A stretch of DNA of 64,000 bases from Pythium myriotylum (taxonomy: Eukaryota > Oomycota > Peronosporomycetes > Pythiales > Pythiaceae). The DNA lies in contig JALJCQ010000017.1 in assembly GCA_023091665.1 (NCBI GenBank), forward strand, positions 496,001 to 560,000. Direction: 5' to 3'. The first letter of the stretch is position 1. Every line of letters begins with the position of its first letter. Under the pieces are notes generated by a model. The model worked only from the letters and a program-made list of their open reading frames with translations, made no database searches and had not been told where the DNA came from. The position numbers and the translations under genes are program-made. This document shows positions 1 through 10,222 of the stretch, one piece after another.

Positions 1-2
1 TG

Positions 3-836
3 CAAGCGGAGCGCAAGATCATGTTAATGAAAGCAATGGTCGGCAAGCAGGACAAACCCGTCAACTACACGTTTACACTCACGCCTACAGCCTTTTTGGA
101 CAACTACAAGAAGATCCAGAGATACAATTGGGAGACGGGTCTCGCCAAAGTGGGGAAACTAGTCGACCGCTCGTTGTGGAATGGGTCTCCGGGAGTTGTG
201 AACGCCGAGTACAATTGGCAAGAGAACAAGTTCCTCATCTTCACCGGTTACGTGCAGCTCCCATACTTCAGTCCATCGTATCACCCTGGTCGTAACTTCG
301 GCGCGCTCGGTTCGACTATCGGGCATGAGATTACCCATGGCTTTGATGATCAAGGACGAGAGTACGATGCTCTTGGTGTCAGGTCCAACTGGTGGACGGA
401 CGACGACCGGAAGGAGTACGACGAGAGGGCCCAGTGCATGCGCGAGCAGTACAGCCAGTACGTCGTCAAGGGGATGAAAGGCAATGTCATTGGCAACATT
501 GATGGGAACCTCACGCTCGGCGAGAACATTGCGGACAACGGCGGCCTCAAGCTCGCGTTTGAAGGGCTTCGAGACTGGCTCCAGCAAAACCCTGACACAT
601 CGTCTGAAGGCATGACGCGTGAAGAGATCGACAAACTCTTCTTCGTCTCAGCCGGTCAGGAGTGGTGCGCAAAGGCCACTGATGCGTGGATTCGGGATCG
701 TCTGCAGACAGACCCGCACTCGATCTTCACTGCTAGGGTGAATGTTGTCATGAGCAACAGTGCTGACTTTGCGAAGACATTCCAGTGCAAGGTAGGCAGC
801 AAGATGAATCCCGCGAAGAAGTGCGTCGTCTGGTAG
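3..836 (+). CDS. M13 family zinc metallopeptidase (neprilysin/endothelin-converting-enzyme-like), C-terminal part
   Basis: Partial gene: the frame is already open at base 3 and runs to a TAG at 834-836, so the N-terminus lies outside the window. The visible 278 codons hold the catalytic half of an M13 peptidase. The zinc-binding HEITH motif is at 324-338, followed by the family's GENIADNGG block near 520-546, which supplies the third zinc ligand (Glu) and a catalytic Asp. The chain ends in a Cys-x-x-Trp tail (CVVW), as in neprilysins, where the cysteine forms a conserved disulfide. Family members are type II membrane or secreted enzymes that cleave peptides on the amino side of hydrophobic residues. 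Membrane anchoring cannot be judged here because the N-terminus is missing. It converges on the sedoheptulokinase-like gene that follows. Confidence 0.93.
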   Translation, partial: QAERKIMLMKAMVGKQDKPVNYTFTLTPTAFLDNYKKIQRYNWETGLAKVGKLVDRSLWNGSPGVVNAEYNWQENKFLIFTGYVQLPYFSPSYHPGRNFGALGSTIGHEITHGFDDQGREYDALGVRSNWWTDDDRKEYDERAQCMREQYSQYVVKGMKGNVIGNIDGNLTLGENIADNGGLKLAFEGLRDWLQQNPDTSSEGMTREEIDKLFFVSAGQEWCAKATDAWIRDRLQTDPHSIFTARVNVVMSNSADFAKTFQCKVGSKMNPAKKCVVW

Positions 837-1213
837 ATCCAGACGACAGTGAAAGCGGGGATGGCCGAAGATGAGAAGCTAAGCAGATAGTTAATACTAT
901 GGTCGAGAGTTCCATCGGAACGGCTTGATTCAAAACTGCATTCACAAGTGCATTACGTATCAATATCTGTTCCAAGATCACGCAGTTGGCTTTGACATTG
1001 ACGATCAAAGTCGCATGGCAACGTCTACCTCAAGACGCGTAGGTCCTGAGAATGCAATTTCTGGAAATGAACCTTTCCGCTTTCACGGCGGTAAAGTCTA
1101 ACCTGGTGCAAGTAACTAGCGATAAGACTGTCATTTACTTAAAAGTACACTGATCAGAAACGACAAGCTAAACGACGGATTACATGCCATGCTGAGGCGA
1201 CAAGTTGTCACCA
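837..1213. other. Intergenic, convergent 3' ends
   Basis: Short spacer between two convergent genes. I see no coding frame, repeat or RNA gene in it; it presumably holds both 3' UTRs. Confidence 0.5.
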
Positions 1214-2973
1214 CTAGTTGGCAGCGTGGGCGGTTAGTGCGGCTCCTATAGCGGCGTCTGCTGCGTCTTGAAGAATAAGCTCACTTTGACTTCCCAACTC
1301 TCGTACGAGGAAGTGCTGCAGTAATGGGTTTCGAACCAGCGCATTTCCCGTTCCGATTATTCTAGTTCGAAAGACACAAATAAATCAATAGTATCACGTG
1401 GTATGGCAAAGATAATACAGCTTACTCTACCTGCTCGCTTGAAGGTGGCCTCGCAGATTCTGAGGAACCATTCCGACAAGATTTTGAATGAGATTACGGC
1501 AAAGAGAGGCACTGAGGTCCCCAAGTGAGCCGTTATTGAGTCGCAAGACGTCGATTCTTCCAAACTGATGCGGGTTCGCCCGTTCGCCGTTCAATGTTGG
1601 AAGAAACTCGACTTCTGTCTCGGTATTTTGGAGTCCAAGTCGAATGAGCTTCTCATATACCATGGATTCGTCGATCTCCGTAGTACCCATGAGGTCTAAT
1701 ATCCACTCCATGCAGCGGCGGACAAACCAAGCGAATATATTCCCTCTTCACAAAGAGAGGATAAACTCTGTCATGTCAGTGGAAAATGATAGCTAGGTAA
1801 CGTACCCGGACAAGGCGGCCGCAACGCCAAGCACTTGATCGTCTCTGACATGCGGACGGACTTCGAAACTGCGGCTATCGTCAAAGTTGAAGGTCATATC
1901 TCTCGGGAGAATCATCGCGAGCTGCGCCGAAGTGCCGATATTTACCACTAGAGGAGAGAGGAATGAGAAAAAAATCCATCCAACATTCAGATGAACAAAA
2001 CGCACGCGAGAGTTGAGTTTCGGACATGTCTTGGTCAATCGAGGCAGCGACTACTGAGCACGGGTGGTCACCCATGGGGACGAACACAATCCTTCCTGAG
2101 GGGATGCCGAAGACTGACGTTTTCGTGTCGCCAATGATGGATCCTGACGCCTTCACCGTAGGTAGTATTTCTCGAGGAACTCCAAGCACATCGACACTGG
2201 TACCGAACATGTTAGTGACACATGTTGGGACTAGAGGACACCGTTCTGTACCTGTTCCAGTTCCATTGGTTCTGCGTAATGTCGAATGCGCCCCAACTAC
2301 ACGCGTTCGTCGTGTCGATTGTCGCAGCTTCTGAAGTATCATGACCGCATAAAATAAACGCCAACAGATCGTGGATTGTGCCACATGCGTCAAATCCTTC
2401 AACCGCTTCGTGGCTACTTTCCAGAGTGTGCGCGTAGGTTGCTAGACCGTAGCCAGTGGCCAAGCGAGACGAGCATCCAACAGAATTTCCAGATGCGAGA
2501 CGTGCTTCCTCGACTCTGCTCTCCAGCTTCGCGAGAAACTCCTGCGAGCAGCGCTGGTCCTCCCACGTGACCAATCGACTCCACGCAGGTCTCTCCACTG
2601 AACCTCCGGAGAGAACGGTCTCCGCTGCTTGAACAACGTCCGCCGCCCGCCACCACACAATCCCGTGCATCTAAAAAAAAGCTTCACTCAGGCCACGGAA
2701 TTCACAATTCGCATTAGTTCTATCAAGAGAACACACCTGTCCGCAGATGCCGACGGACGAGACCTGCGCGAGCCCATGCTGTGGCAGCGATGCGATGACG
2801 CGCGTGACCGCCCCGAGGATCGCTTCCACGCGCTGTTCGAAGCGTCCGATGCCCGCGTCTGCATACGCGTTGGTGGGCTCGCTGCTGCTGGCGACAAGGC
2901 GACGCGTTGCTGCGTCCACGAGCGCGCCCTTGACGGCCGTCGTGCCCACGTCGAGCCCCAACAAGATCGTCAT
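1214..2973 (-). CDS. Sedoheptulokinase-like FGGY carbohydrate kinase, six exons
   Basis: Exons that close in phase on the minus strand are 2973-2737, 2670-2252, 2196-2006, 1947-1806, 1745-1431 and 1361-1214. They sum to 484 codons (483 aa), close to the animal sedoheptulokinase length. The first ATG gives an N-terminal GLDVGTTAVKG, the FGGY phosphate-binding loop. Exon 2 begins with MHGIVWW directly after GICGQ, the substrate-site block of SHPK-type kinases. Later exons carry a NIGTSAQL loop, a GGNIFAWF segment and a C-terminal GTGNAL adenosine-binding motif followed by a DAADAAIGAAL helix. Family knowledge: ATP-dependent phosphorylation of sedoheptulose to sedoheptulose-7-phosphate, feeding the pentose phosphate pathway in the cytosol. 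Other FGGY substrates cannot be excluded. Introns are 52-81 nt with GT...AG ends. No disabling changes were seen. Confidence 0.88.
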
Positions 2974-3236
2974 TTCTGCAATGTCGGACGCGTCAGGAGC
3001 TCAGGTCGTGGTCTCACCAGCTGGCTCAGATGAAGGTATGGGACACAGTGTGGGATATGGATACACTTCAACTGTAGCCATGTTAACATCCACTGATGCT
3101 ATGGTCCAATCGAATGAAATCAACTCGTTCATTAGACGCTTCTACTCGACTAGTGGCTTTCACGGTTCGCGAAGACTCTAGCACCGACTATCGGTATTCA
3201 GCACCTTCTCCGATACTCCACAAGAACACCTTCGTT

Positions 3237-3869
3237 TTAGACTTCGATCAACGTCGTTTGCGAGACGACACCCGAGTCGATGCCGTTGTCGTCCGTGGTT
3301 CTGCCCGTGGGCGAGTTGTCCTTGAGCCAGCACGTGCCACCGTTGTAGTTGGACCACGTGTAGTATGTGCAGCCGGGGACTTGGAGACACTGGTCGAAGC
3401 ACTGGTAGACGTCGCGTCCGGGAAGGTTCTTGATATCACCTCCGGAGATGTCGCTGTTCCGCCAGATGACGCGGATCTTTGGGCAGTCGGTGCGCTTCAT
3501 CGCGAAGTAGCTAGTCGCGTAAGAGTCAAGCTTGGCCTCCATGTCGCCCGACTTGAGCCAGCACGTGCCGCCGTTGTAGTTGGTCCACGTGAAGGATTTG
3601 CAGACGGGGTGTTCTGCGCAGCGTCGGAGACACGACTCCGGCTCGGGGCCAAACGCCGTGCCGACGTCGCCGCCGACAAAGTCGGAGTAGCTGAAGCGTT
3701 TGATGCACATCTTGTAGGTCTGCGCGAGGTGTCGGTTGCCGTTGGCAGTGGAGTTGGTACCGTTAGTGGCAGGGAAGTCGAGTTGGTCCGTCGTGGGTAG
3801 GGGGACCGTTTTCTTCGAGGCAGCCGTCGTGGCGAGCACAGAAGCGAGGATGAGAGCGAGGACGTTCAT
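3237..3869 (-). CDS. Secreted protein with two PAN/Apple-like domains (copy 1a)
   Basis: A 210-residue secreted protein. The ATG at 3869 is chosen because it opens a classic signal peptide (MNVLALILASVLATTA) and lies about 75-90 bp downstream of an Inr-like start. Two cysteine-rich PAN/Apple-like modules follow (about residues 55-127 and 129-208), each ending in a near-identical W-x-NYNGGTCWLK block with conserved Cys, Trp and Gly. Potential N-glycosylation sites (NGT, NST) sit in the linker after the signal peptide. PAN domains bind carbohydrates or proteins; in oomycetes they occur with a cellulose-binding module in CBEL-type wall proteins, but no such module is present here. The partner and substrate are unknown. 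It is an exact mirror copy of the gene at 5121-5753 on the plus strand. Confidence 0.85.
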   Translation of the reverse strand: MNVLALILASVLATTAASKKTVPLPTTDQLDFPATNGTNSTANGNRHLAQTYKMCIKRFSYSDFVGGDVGTAFGPEPESCLRRCAEHPVCKSFTWTNYNGGTCWLKSGDMEAKLDSYATSYFAMKRTDCPKIRVIWRNSDISGGDIKNLPGRDVYQCFDQCLQVPGCTYYTWSNYNGGTCWLKDNSPTGRTTDDNGIDSGVVSQTTLIEV

Positions 3870-3939
3870 AGCGTTCTGGGCAGGGGATTTTGGTCTTGGT
3901 CTTGGCCGAGAGGCGGGAGGCGGGAGGTTGGCAGTTGTT

Positions 3940-3957
3940 GGCAAAAGTGAGAATGAG
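3940..3957 (-). promoter_or_regulatory. Oomycete Inr/FPR-like core promoter of PAN copy 1a
   Basis: Mirror image of the site at 5033-5050: CTCATTCTCACTTTTGCC read on the minus strand, about 70-90 bp upstream of the ATG. It resembles the Inr (YTCATTYY) plus FPR elements described for oomycete promoters. It lies inside the palindrome arm, so both PAN copies carry the same promoter. Confidence 0.5.
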
Positions 3958-5032
3958 GTGGAAGCGCGGCGCTGTGTTCAACCTTTGGTTGGTAGGCAGC
4001 CAAGCAAATAGCGGTGTTATGCTGTATCGTCACGATGCGAGATGAGTGGAATCCTCCGTGCTCAGTGGTTTCCATTATCCTTAGGATGTGTGTCCACTAC
4101 TATAGTGAAGACACGAGAGAAGACATTAGTGGAGATTGTTCGTGGGTAGATGACCCACCCTGGAGGATCCACTGGATCCCTTAGTACGCCGATCTAACCA
4201 TTCCGAGTACTGTCTCAACCATTTTGCGGGCATCGGGGTCACTGTGAATCTGAGAATAAATCTCATATCCTGTGCTCAATAAATACAGCATGTGAGATTT
4301 TTTTTTCACTTGAAGTTTTCAGATTAGTTGTTGAAGGGTGGATGCGGGTTTTTTTTCACTTGAAGTTTTCAGAATAAAACAACTACTGAAAGGATCCAAA
4401 TCTGTGATAGGGTATCCACCTGTCACGACTGGTAGACCGAGTTGTAACGACAAATCGTCATAACTTCATTGGTGGCACATTTCCAACGGCTGTCCTTGGG
4501 AACGTGTTGTTTTCCTCGTCGGGGATTGAAAATAAAACGGAACAGTATGGGGCATACTGTGACGACGAGATTAGGTGGATAGGGTATGTCGTTGGTGGTG
4601 GGTGGGTGCACACAGTTGTCCACCTGTCATGACGGGTGGATACCGCATCCACCCTTCAACAACTAATCTGAAAACTTCAAGTGAAAAAAAAATCTCACAT
4701 GCTGTATTTATTGAGCACAGGATATGAGATTTATTCTCAGATTCACAGTGACCCCGATGCCCGCAAAATGGTTGAGACAGTACTCGGAATGGTTAGATCG
4801 GCGTACTAAGGGATCCAGTGGATCCTCCAGGGTGGGTCATCTACCCACGAACAATCTCCACTAATGTCTTCTCTCGTGTCTTCACTATAGTAGTGGACAC
4901 ACATCCTAAGGATAATGGAAACCACTGAGCACGGAGGATTCCACTCATCTCGCATCGTGACGATACAGCATAACACCGCTATTTGCTTGGCTGCCTACCA
5001 ACCAAAGGTTGAACACAGCGCCGCGCTTCCAC

Positions 5033-5050
5033 CTCATTCTCACTTTTGCC
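5033..5050 (+). promoter_or_regulatory. Oomycete Inr/FPR-like core promoter of PAN copy 1b
   Basis: CTCATTCTCACTTTTGCC lies about 70-90 bp upstream of the ATG at 5121, at a plausible transcription start. It matches the Inr plus FPR pattern of oomycete genes, and it supports the ATG at 5121 over upstream in-frame non-ATG codons. Confidence 0.5.
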
Positions 5051-5120
5051 AACAACTGCCAACCTCCCGCCTCCCGCCTCTCGGCCAAGACCAAGACCAA
5101 AATCCCCTGCCCAGAACGCT

Positions 5121-5753
5121 ATGAACGTCCTCGCTCTCATCCTCGCTTCTGTGCTCGCCACGACGGCTGCCTCGAAGAAAACGGTCCCCCTACCCACGAC
5201 GGACCAACTCGACTTCCCTGCCACTAACGGTACCAACTCCACTGCCAACGGCAACCGACACCTCGCGCAGACCTACAAGATGTGCATCAAACGCTTCAGC
5301 TACTCCGACTTTGTCGGCGGCGACGTCGGCACGGCGTTTGGCCCCGAGCCGGAGTCGTGTCTCCGACGCTGCGCAGAACACCCCGTCTGCAAATCCTTCA
5401 CGTGGACCAACTACAACGGCGGCACGTGCTGGCTCAAGTCGGGCGACATGGAGGCCAAGCTTGACTCTTACGCGACTAGCTACTTCGCGATGAAGCGCAC
5501 CGACTGCCCAAAGATCCGCGTCATCTGGCGGAACAGCGACATCTCCGGAGGTGATATCAAGAACCTTCCCGGACGCGACGTCTACCAGTGCTTCGACCAG
5601 TGTCTCCAAGTCCCCGGCTGCACATACTACACGTGGTCCAACTACAACGGTGGCACGTGCTGGCTCAAGGACAACTCGCCCACGGGCAGAACCACGGACG
5701 ACAACGGCATCGACTCGGGTGTCGTCTCGCAAACGACGTTGATCGAAGTCTAA
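5121..5753 (+). CDS. Secreted protein with two PAN/Apple-like domains (copy 1b)
   Basis: The 210-residue product is identical to that of the minus-strand copy at 3237-3869. It has a signal peptide, a Thr/Asn-rich linker, and two PAN/Apple-like modules with the paired NYNGGTCWLK signatures. The two genes are divergently transcribed from the palindrome centre. Complete identity between the arms, against clear divergence from the second PAN pair (9.5-11.8 kb), suggests either a very recent inverted duplication or continuing gene conversion. Function is inferred only from the domain: extracellular carbohydrate or protein binding, possibly at the cell wall or host interface. Downstream the arm ends and a long poly-C run follows. 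Confidence 0.85.
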   Translation: MNVLALILASVLATTAASKKTVPLPTTDQLDFPATNGTNSTANGNRHLAQTYKMCIKRFSYSDFVGGDVGTAFGPEPESCLRRCAEHPVCKSFTWTNYNGGTCWLKSGDMEAKLDSYATSYFAMKRTDCPKIRVIWRNSDISGGDIKNLPGRDVYQCFDQCLQVPGCTYYTWSNYNGGTCWLKDNSPTGRTTDDNGIDSGVVSQTTLIEV

Positions 5754-5828
5754 AACGAAGGTTTTCGTTTGGAGTATCGGAGAAGGTACTGACTGACAAC
5801 CGATAGCCAGCGCCAGAAAAGGTTGCGA

Positions 5829-5851
5829 CCCCCCCCCCCCCCCCCCCCCCC
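5829..5851. repeat. Poly-C homopolymer (C23)
   Basis: An uninterrupted run of 23 C followed by TCCCCTC, just beyond the end of the right palindrome arm. It is a low-complexity tract, prone to slippage and to sequencing error. Confidence 0.9.
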
Positions 5852-6145
5852 TCCCCTCACGCACACATACAAAAACGAGAGAAAGCTAATGGATTTGTGA
5901 CTTGATAGTGCATCGCCGAACCATAGTAAGCATATCCCACATCCAAATATTAAGTGATCCGCCTCTTTTTGTTGTTCGATTATACTAGCATTCAGTTATG
6001 ATCGTGACAGAATTCATTTTCGATTTTTAACGCTGAAGGCTGTGCTGATATGTGCTTGTTGGGAGAGAAAAATGGCATTCGTCCCTAGAAATCTCCGGAG
6101 TGATAAGAGTCGGAATAGAACAGAACGTGTCGCTACCTCAGAGCC
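5852..6145. other. Intergenic
   Basis: Stretch between palindrome 1 and the convergent 3' end of the subtilase. I see no gene or repeat here besides the poly-C tract that precedes it. Confidence 0.5.
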
Positions 6146-7813
6146 TCAGGAACGAGTGGACGGCGCAGGAGTGAGAGCAGGTTCTTGTGTAGGAATCGCA
6201 GTTGGGTCTTCAGCTGGTGGATCTGTCGCCCCTGTTGATGAACCGGAGCTCGAACTCGAGGAAGGTGGGGCAAGCTCGCATTCATCCGACTCTCCCCACC
6301 AGCAAATTGGTTTGTCCCAGCATTCGTCGTATTCGAGTCCTTCGCATACTGTCGGCGGTGGCGTTGGCACAGGTGTAGCGTTCGCGTTTGCCGCAAGATT
6401 ATAGGCCTTGAGGGCATTTATGCGACCGTAACCGTATTGGTTATTTGGGAACGTCGTGTCCGAGGTGTTTCCACACGCGAAGCCAGAGTCCGCGAGGTTA
6501 GCCGTGTCTGTAGTAGAGATGAGGATCTGTCGGACGTCGTCATACTTGAGCGTTGGCTTGGCGGAGAGCAAGAGCGCGATGACTCCAGACACAAACGGAG
6601 CCGCTAGTGAGGTACCCGTGGACGTCATGTAGTTGTTGTTGCCGGGAAAAGGGAAGGAGGATCGCACTCCCGATCCCGGCGCCGAGATATCAGGCTTGAT
6701 GACGCCAGCGAGAGTTGGGCCTCTGCTTGATCCAGGGTCTAGTCCATCGTGTCGGTTAGTCATCCCAACGGAGATGACGTCCGGTCGCTCGGCAGGATAG
6801 TAGGTTAGACTACAGGTAGTGCCATTGTTCCCATTGGCGAAAACGGGGATGATGTCCACGGCGCGCCACATCTCAATAACGGTGTCGTAGTAGGTTTGCC
6901 CGGCGGTGCCTCCCAGTGATACGCTGACTAGTGCCGGCGCCTTGGAGCAGTCTCGGTTGTTCCCGGCCGTGTCTGTTGGGCATGTCATAAACTCACCGCA
7001 CGTCAGCATGTAGGACTCAAGGCAGCCATCCTGCGCTGAGCATGCACGACACGACATCCACTTGGCTCCAGGGGCCGCACCAATGCCATGCGAGCCCGTG
7101 ATTAGACCGAGGGTCATGGTGCCGTGATACATATCGCCATACGGTTCCGAAGTATTCGCAGCCGGGTCAAACCAGCCATATTCTCCGCGGAAACTGCTTT
7201 GTAGCGCCTCATGGGTGAAGTGAACACCTGTGTCGATGTGACCAACGACAACGCCTTGACCATTGTACCCTGCAGCCCATACATCCGATGCCTGCATTTT
7301 CGTAACCCCCTATTGGTTCTTGACAGCATTGGTGTCCACCTCAGCAGTCGAAGTGGACAGTAGTTTAATATCCGGAGGTGGGAGGACGACTTGCTCACGA
7401 ATCTCCTGGATCGACGGCAAGACACTCAGCTTCTCCACAAGTTCGAACGACGCGTCTTGGAAACTGATTTGGTTCGAGATCCAGTGACTCTTGGCACTCG
7501 AAAACAGCGGTGCCGCCGATCCGGCCTCTTGTGAGATCGTCTTCGTCACCTCCGCCTGGCTTGTCTCAGCGAGCTTCTTGAGTCGGTTCACGAGTGCCTC
7601 GATCTTGGCACCTCGCGTGGGATGGTCGGCCTCTTGGACAGAGTTGACAATGGGCTTGGTGCTGTCCTTGAGCGTAACCATGAGGTTGACGCTAGCCTGG
7701 CGACGCAAAGCGCGATGGACACCTGGATGGACGCGCGGAGCTGCGTCGACGGTCGAGAGAGCCGCGACGGCTGTAGAGAGCGCAACCAACTGAGCGTACT
7801 TGAGCGAAACCAT
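6146..7813 (-). pseudogene. Secreted subtilisin-family serine protease with an in-frame amber stop
   Basis: The ATG at 7813 opens a signal peptide (MVSLKYAQLVALSTAVAAL) and an I9-type propeptide. The mature domain has the S8 catalytic residues: Asp in HIDTGV, His in HGTMTLG, Ser in GTSLAAPF, plus the oxyanion Asn in FANGNNG. A Cys-rich segment and a Ser/Thr/Pro-rich tail follow. The frame is continuous except for a TAG at 7312-7310, placed where subtilases normally have Trp in the propeptide/catalytic junction (after KNQ, before GVTK); TGG to TAG is one base change. No intron fits there. It is either a very young pseudogene, a null allele or a sequencing error: the rest of the frame is intact. 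S8 proteases secreted by oomycetes degrade extracellular protein. Confidence 0.85.
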
Positions 7814-8892
7814 GTAGGTGAGGGGGTTGCTTGAGCGCCAGTTGACCAGTTGGAAAATGGAAGCCTCAGGAGGCTGGATAGAGTTCATACTCATCGACGA
7901 CGGCCGAGTTTGTTCACCCACATCAATGTTTACGGAACCGCGCGTGCGCGTTCTTTGCACGCATGCAGTCAGTGTTATCAGTTTGCAATCCCACGGCTGT
8001 GATTGGTGATGTCACGCTCGATCAAACAGGTGGCCCTGAGTTGAACCAAAGCGAACTCCAGCCAATCTTCATGACCGTCAAAACATGTCCAAATTTTCAT
8101 ACATTGCGTACGGAATCTTGGTTTGTCCAATCACAGAATGGCGATTAAATATACTGAGTACTATAAAACCAGCCCGTTGGTGAGCTCTCTCCTGGCCAGT
8201 GATAGACGCCACGCTATTGCGTATGTGGTGGATTACGAAAGATGTCTTTCTTCTCTCCAGTGTCCAACAATCATACGGACGAAGAGGAAGAAATACTCAG
8301 TCCCACTACGAGTGTGGCCAAGTCATCTTCCTCGGAATTGTTGAGTACCAGATATACTGATCATCTTTAGGTCAGTAGTGATTAGTACTGTCATGGTTGA
8401 CTCGACAAGCTCTCGTGCTTCACGAAGCTAGCTGATGATGATGAAAGTTGGACTCTATTGCGTTACGTCTGTGCGAACAGCTATAGCTAGTTCACGAAGC
8501 TAGCTGCCTGCGCATGCTTCAAACCCTCGACAGGCGCTTCGCCAGTCAAACTACAAGTCACCTTTCAGCGCCTGCCGACTTCCAGGTTGACACTCCCTAG
8601 AATTCGAGGTCATGCCCTCTTCTTTGAGGGCAGATAGCGCGGCGGTTGTGGTGGAGCAGGGGCGAATCCAGTCACTTGGTGGAGATCCCAATATTTGCAG
8701 AGTGCGGACATTGGCCATGCCTCACGAAACGCCACAAGTAATCAAGCTGAGAATGCGATGCCCCGTCGAGGGACTCGGGCTAGCTCACGCATTGAAGGTG
8801 TTGTTCGCTCCGAAAGAAACCCAAGGCATTCCTGTCACTTCAAATTGGTCTCGAGGAATCACAAAAAGCTAACATACGTCTTCGACACCGTG
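7814..8892. other. Intergenic, 5' side of the subtilase, with diverged repeat traces
   Basis: No convincing gene. At 8441-8490 there is a segment (GAAAGTTGGACTCTATTGCG onward) resembling 14518-14565, and ACGAAGCTAGCTG occurs twice within about 70 bp. These look like remnants of a dispersed repeat. The subtilase promoter should lie in the first few hundred bases. Confidence 0.4.
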
Positions 8893-8919
8893 TAATGCCA
8901 AGCTTCGACCGGCAGCCTA

Positions 8920-9273
8920 TTGGGGAACTCAACACAGTCAATCTCGACGCTACCAGTGGGCTTCACGGGCCAGTCGTCGAGTGCGGAGATCCAGACGTCC
9001 GAGGACGGGAACTTCCTCTATTCATCCAACCGTGGCCACGACAGCATCGCCATCTTCAAGATTGGTAGCAATGGCCAGCTCACGGCGCTTGGTCATGAGC
9101 CGACTCGTGGCCAGGTACCCCGAAGCTTTCTCGTCTACAAGAACTTCCTACTTGTCGCCAACCAGAACTCGAACAACATCCAGGTCTTCACCATCAACCC
9201 GACCACGGGCCTGCTCACGTACACGGGCAAGTCCGCGCAGTGCGGCACTCCCGTGAGCCTTCTCATCCCTTAG
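8920..9273 (+). pseudogene. Truncated 3' copy of the beta-propeller lactonase gene
   Basis: Codes for about the last 117 residues of the lactonase encoded in full at 12060-13268. It begins at the palindrome arm end and has no ATG of its own at the homologous position (the codon is TTG). The stop codon and 3' flank match the complete gene. One residue differs (Gly for Asp, in the TAL-x-HEPTRG segment). With no start codon, signal peptide or promoter it is presumably inactive: a by-product of the inverted duplication. Confidence 0.9.
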
Positions 9274-9505
9274 AAGGTCACGGGCTAGAGAGGAGTAGAC
9301 CGCTGGAAAGATGAACACGCATCAAACGTAACACAACATGTCATTGTCTACTCTGCTGTAATAGTTCCCAAAATCGCTTGGTCAGGAAGTGGAATTCGTG
9401 GATTTGCAGTCCGGCGCTGATGGAAAGCAGTAGTTGATCACCCCTGGCCGGAATCCTGCGCGGAACCCTTAGCCCACGGAAGGTTCTAAATCGTATACGT
9501 ACGTA

Positions 9506-10135
9506 CTAGACCTCAATGAGCACGGTCTGCGAGACGACACCCGAGTCGATGCCTTTGTCGTCGAGCGTCATACCCTTGGCGGTGTTGTCCTTGAGCCAGC
9601 ACGTACCACCGTTGTAGTTGGACCACGTGTAGTACTTGCAGTTGGGGACTTGGAGACACTGATCGAAGCACTGGTAGACGTCGCGTCCGGGAAGGTTCTT
9701 GATGTCGCCTCCGGGCGTATCACTGTTGCGCCAGACGACGCGGATCTTTGGGCAGTCGGTGCGCTTCATCGCGAAGTAGCTGGTCGCGTACGAGTTGAGC
9801 TTGGCCTCCATGTCGCCCGACTTGAGCCAGCACGTGCCGCCGTTGTAGTTGGTCCACGTGAAGGATTTGCAGACGGGGTGTTCGGCACAGCGTCGGAGAC
9901 ACGCCTGCGGGTCAGCACCCGAGGCGGTGCCGACATCTCCACCGATGAAATCGGCGTAGGTGAAACGTTGGACACACATCTTGTAGGTCTGCGCCAGCTG
10001 TCGGTCTCCGTTCGCAGTGGAGTTGGCGGTGTCGACGGGGAGCTCGAAGAGTTCGAGGGCGTTGGTGTCAATTTGGTCTGCGGAGACCGCAGCCGTGGCG
10101 AGCGACGATGCCAAGATGAGAGCGAGGATGTTCAT
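9506..10135 (-). CDS. Secreted protein with two PAN/Apple-like domains (copy 2a)
   Basis: A 209-residue paralogue of the PAN proteins in palindrome 1. The ATG at 10135 opens the signal peptide MNILALILASSLATAAVS. Two PAN/Apple-like modules follow with the same NYNGGTCWLK signatures and the same cysteine spacing; the linker after the signal peptide is different (LELFELP in place of the palindrome 1 linker). It differs from its mirror copy at 11198-11827 by one residue (Asp versus Gly before the TPGGD segment). The four PAN genes within 9 kb form two self-similar pairs. Extracellular binding is inferred from the domain; the ligand is unknown. Confidence 0.85.
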   Translation of the reverse strand: MNILALILASSLATAAVSADQIDTNALELFELPVDTANSTANGDRQLAQTYKMCVQRFTYADFIGGDVGTASGADPQACLRRCAEHPVCKSFTWTNYNGGTCWLKSGDMEAKLNSYATSYFAMKRTDCPKIRVVWRNSDTPGGDIKNLPGRDVYQCFDQCLQVPNCKYYTWSNYNGGTCWLKDNTAKGMTLDDKGIDSGVVSQTVLIEV

Positions 10136-10204
10136 GGCGTTCTTGGTGGGTGGTCTTGGTCTTGGTTTTGACCCTGGCCCAGAGTTGGAGGGTTGGTAGT
10201 TGTT

Positions 10205-10222
10205 GGCGAATGTGCGAATGAG
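10205..10222 (-). promoter_or_regulatory. Inr/FPR-like core promoter of PAN copy 2a
   Basis: Mirror of 11111-11128: CTCATTCGCACATTCGCC on the minus strand, about 70-85 bp upstream of the ATG. Confidence 0.45.

Larger units (their letters stand above)
3189..5801. repeat. Long palindrome 1: inverted duplication of a PAN-domain gene
   Basis: The left arm runs from about 3189 to 4348 and the right arm from about 4642 to 5801, symmetric about 4495 (paired coordinates sum to 8990). Apart from the arm ends I find no mismatch by eye across the coding portion, and the two encoded proteins are identical. The arms decay just past the PAN stop codons: the sequences after the stops differ at several positions. 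The roughly 290-bp centre is only partly symmetric; it contains a 24-bp direct repeat (4308-4332 and 4349-4373) and diverged inner arms near 4410-4440 and 4614-4640. Confidence 0.95.

Noticed and set aside
3096..3800. Long open frame antisense to PAN copy 1a (mirrored at 5190-5864)
   Set aside because: Val/Ala/Arg-rich composition typical of the reverse strand of a codon-biased gene. The PAN frame has a signal peptide, domain motifs and a promoter; the antisense frame has none.
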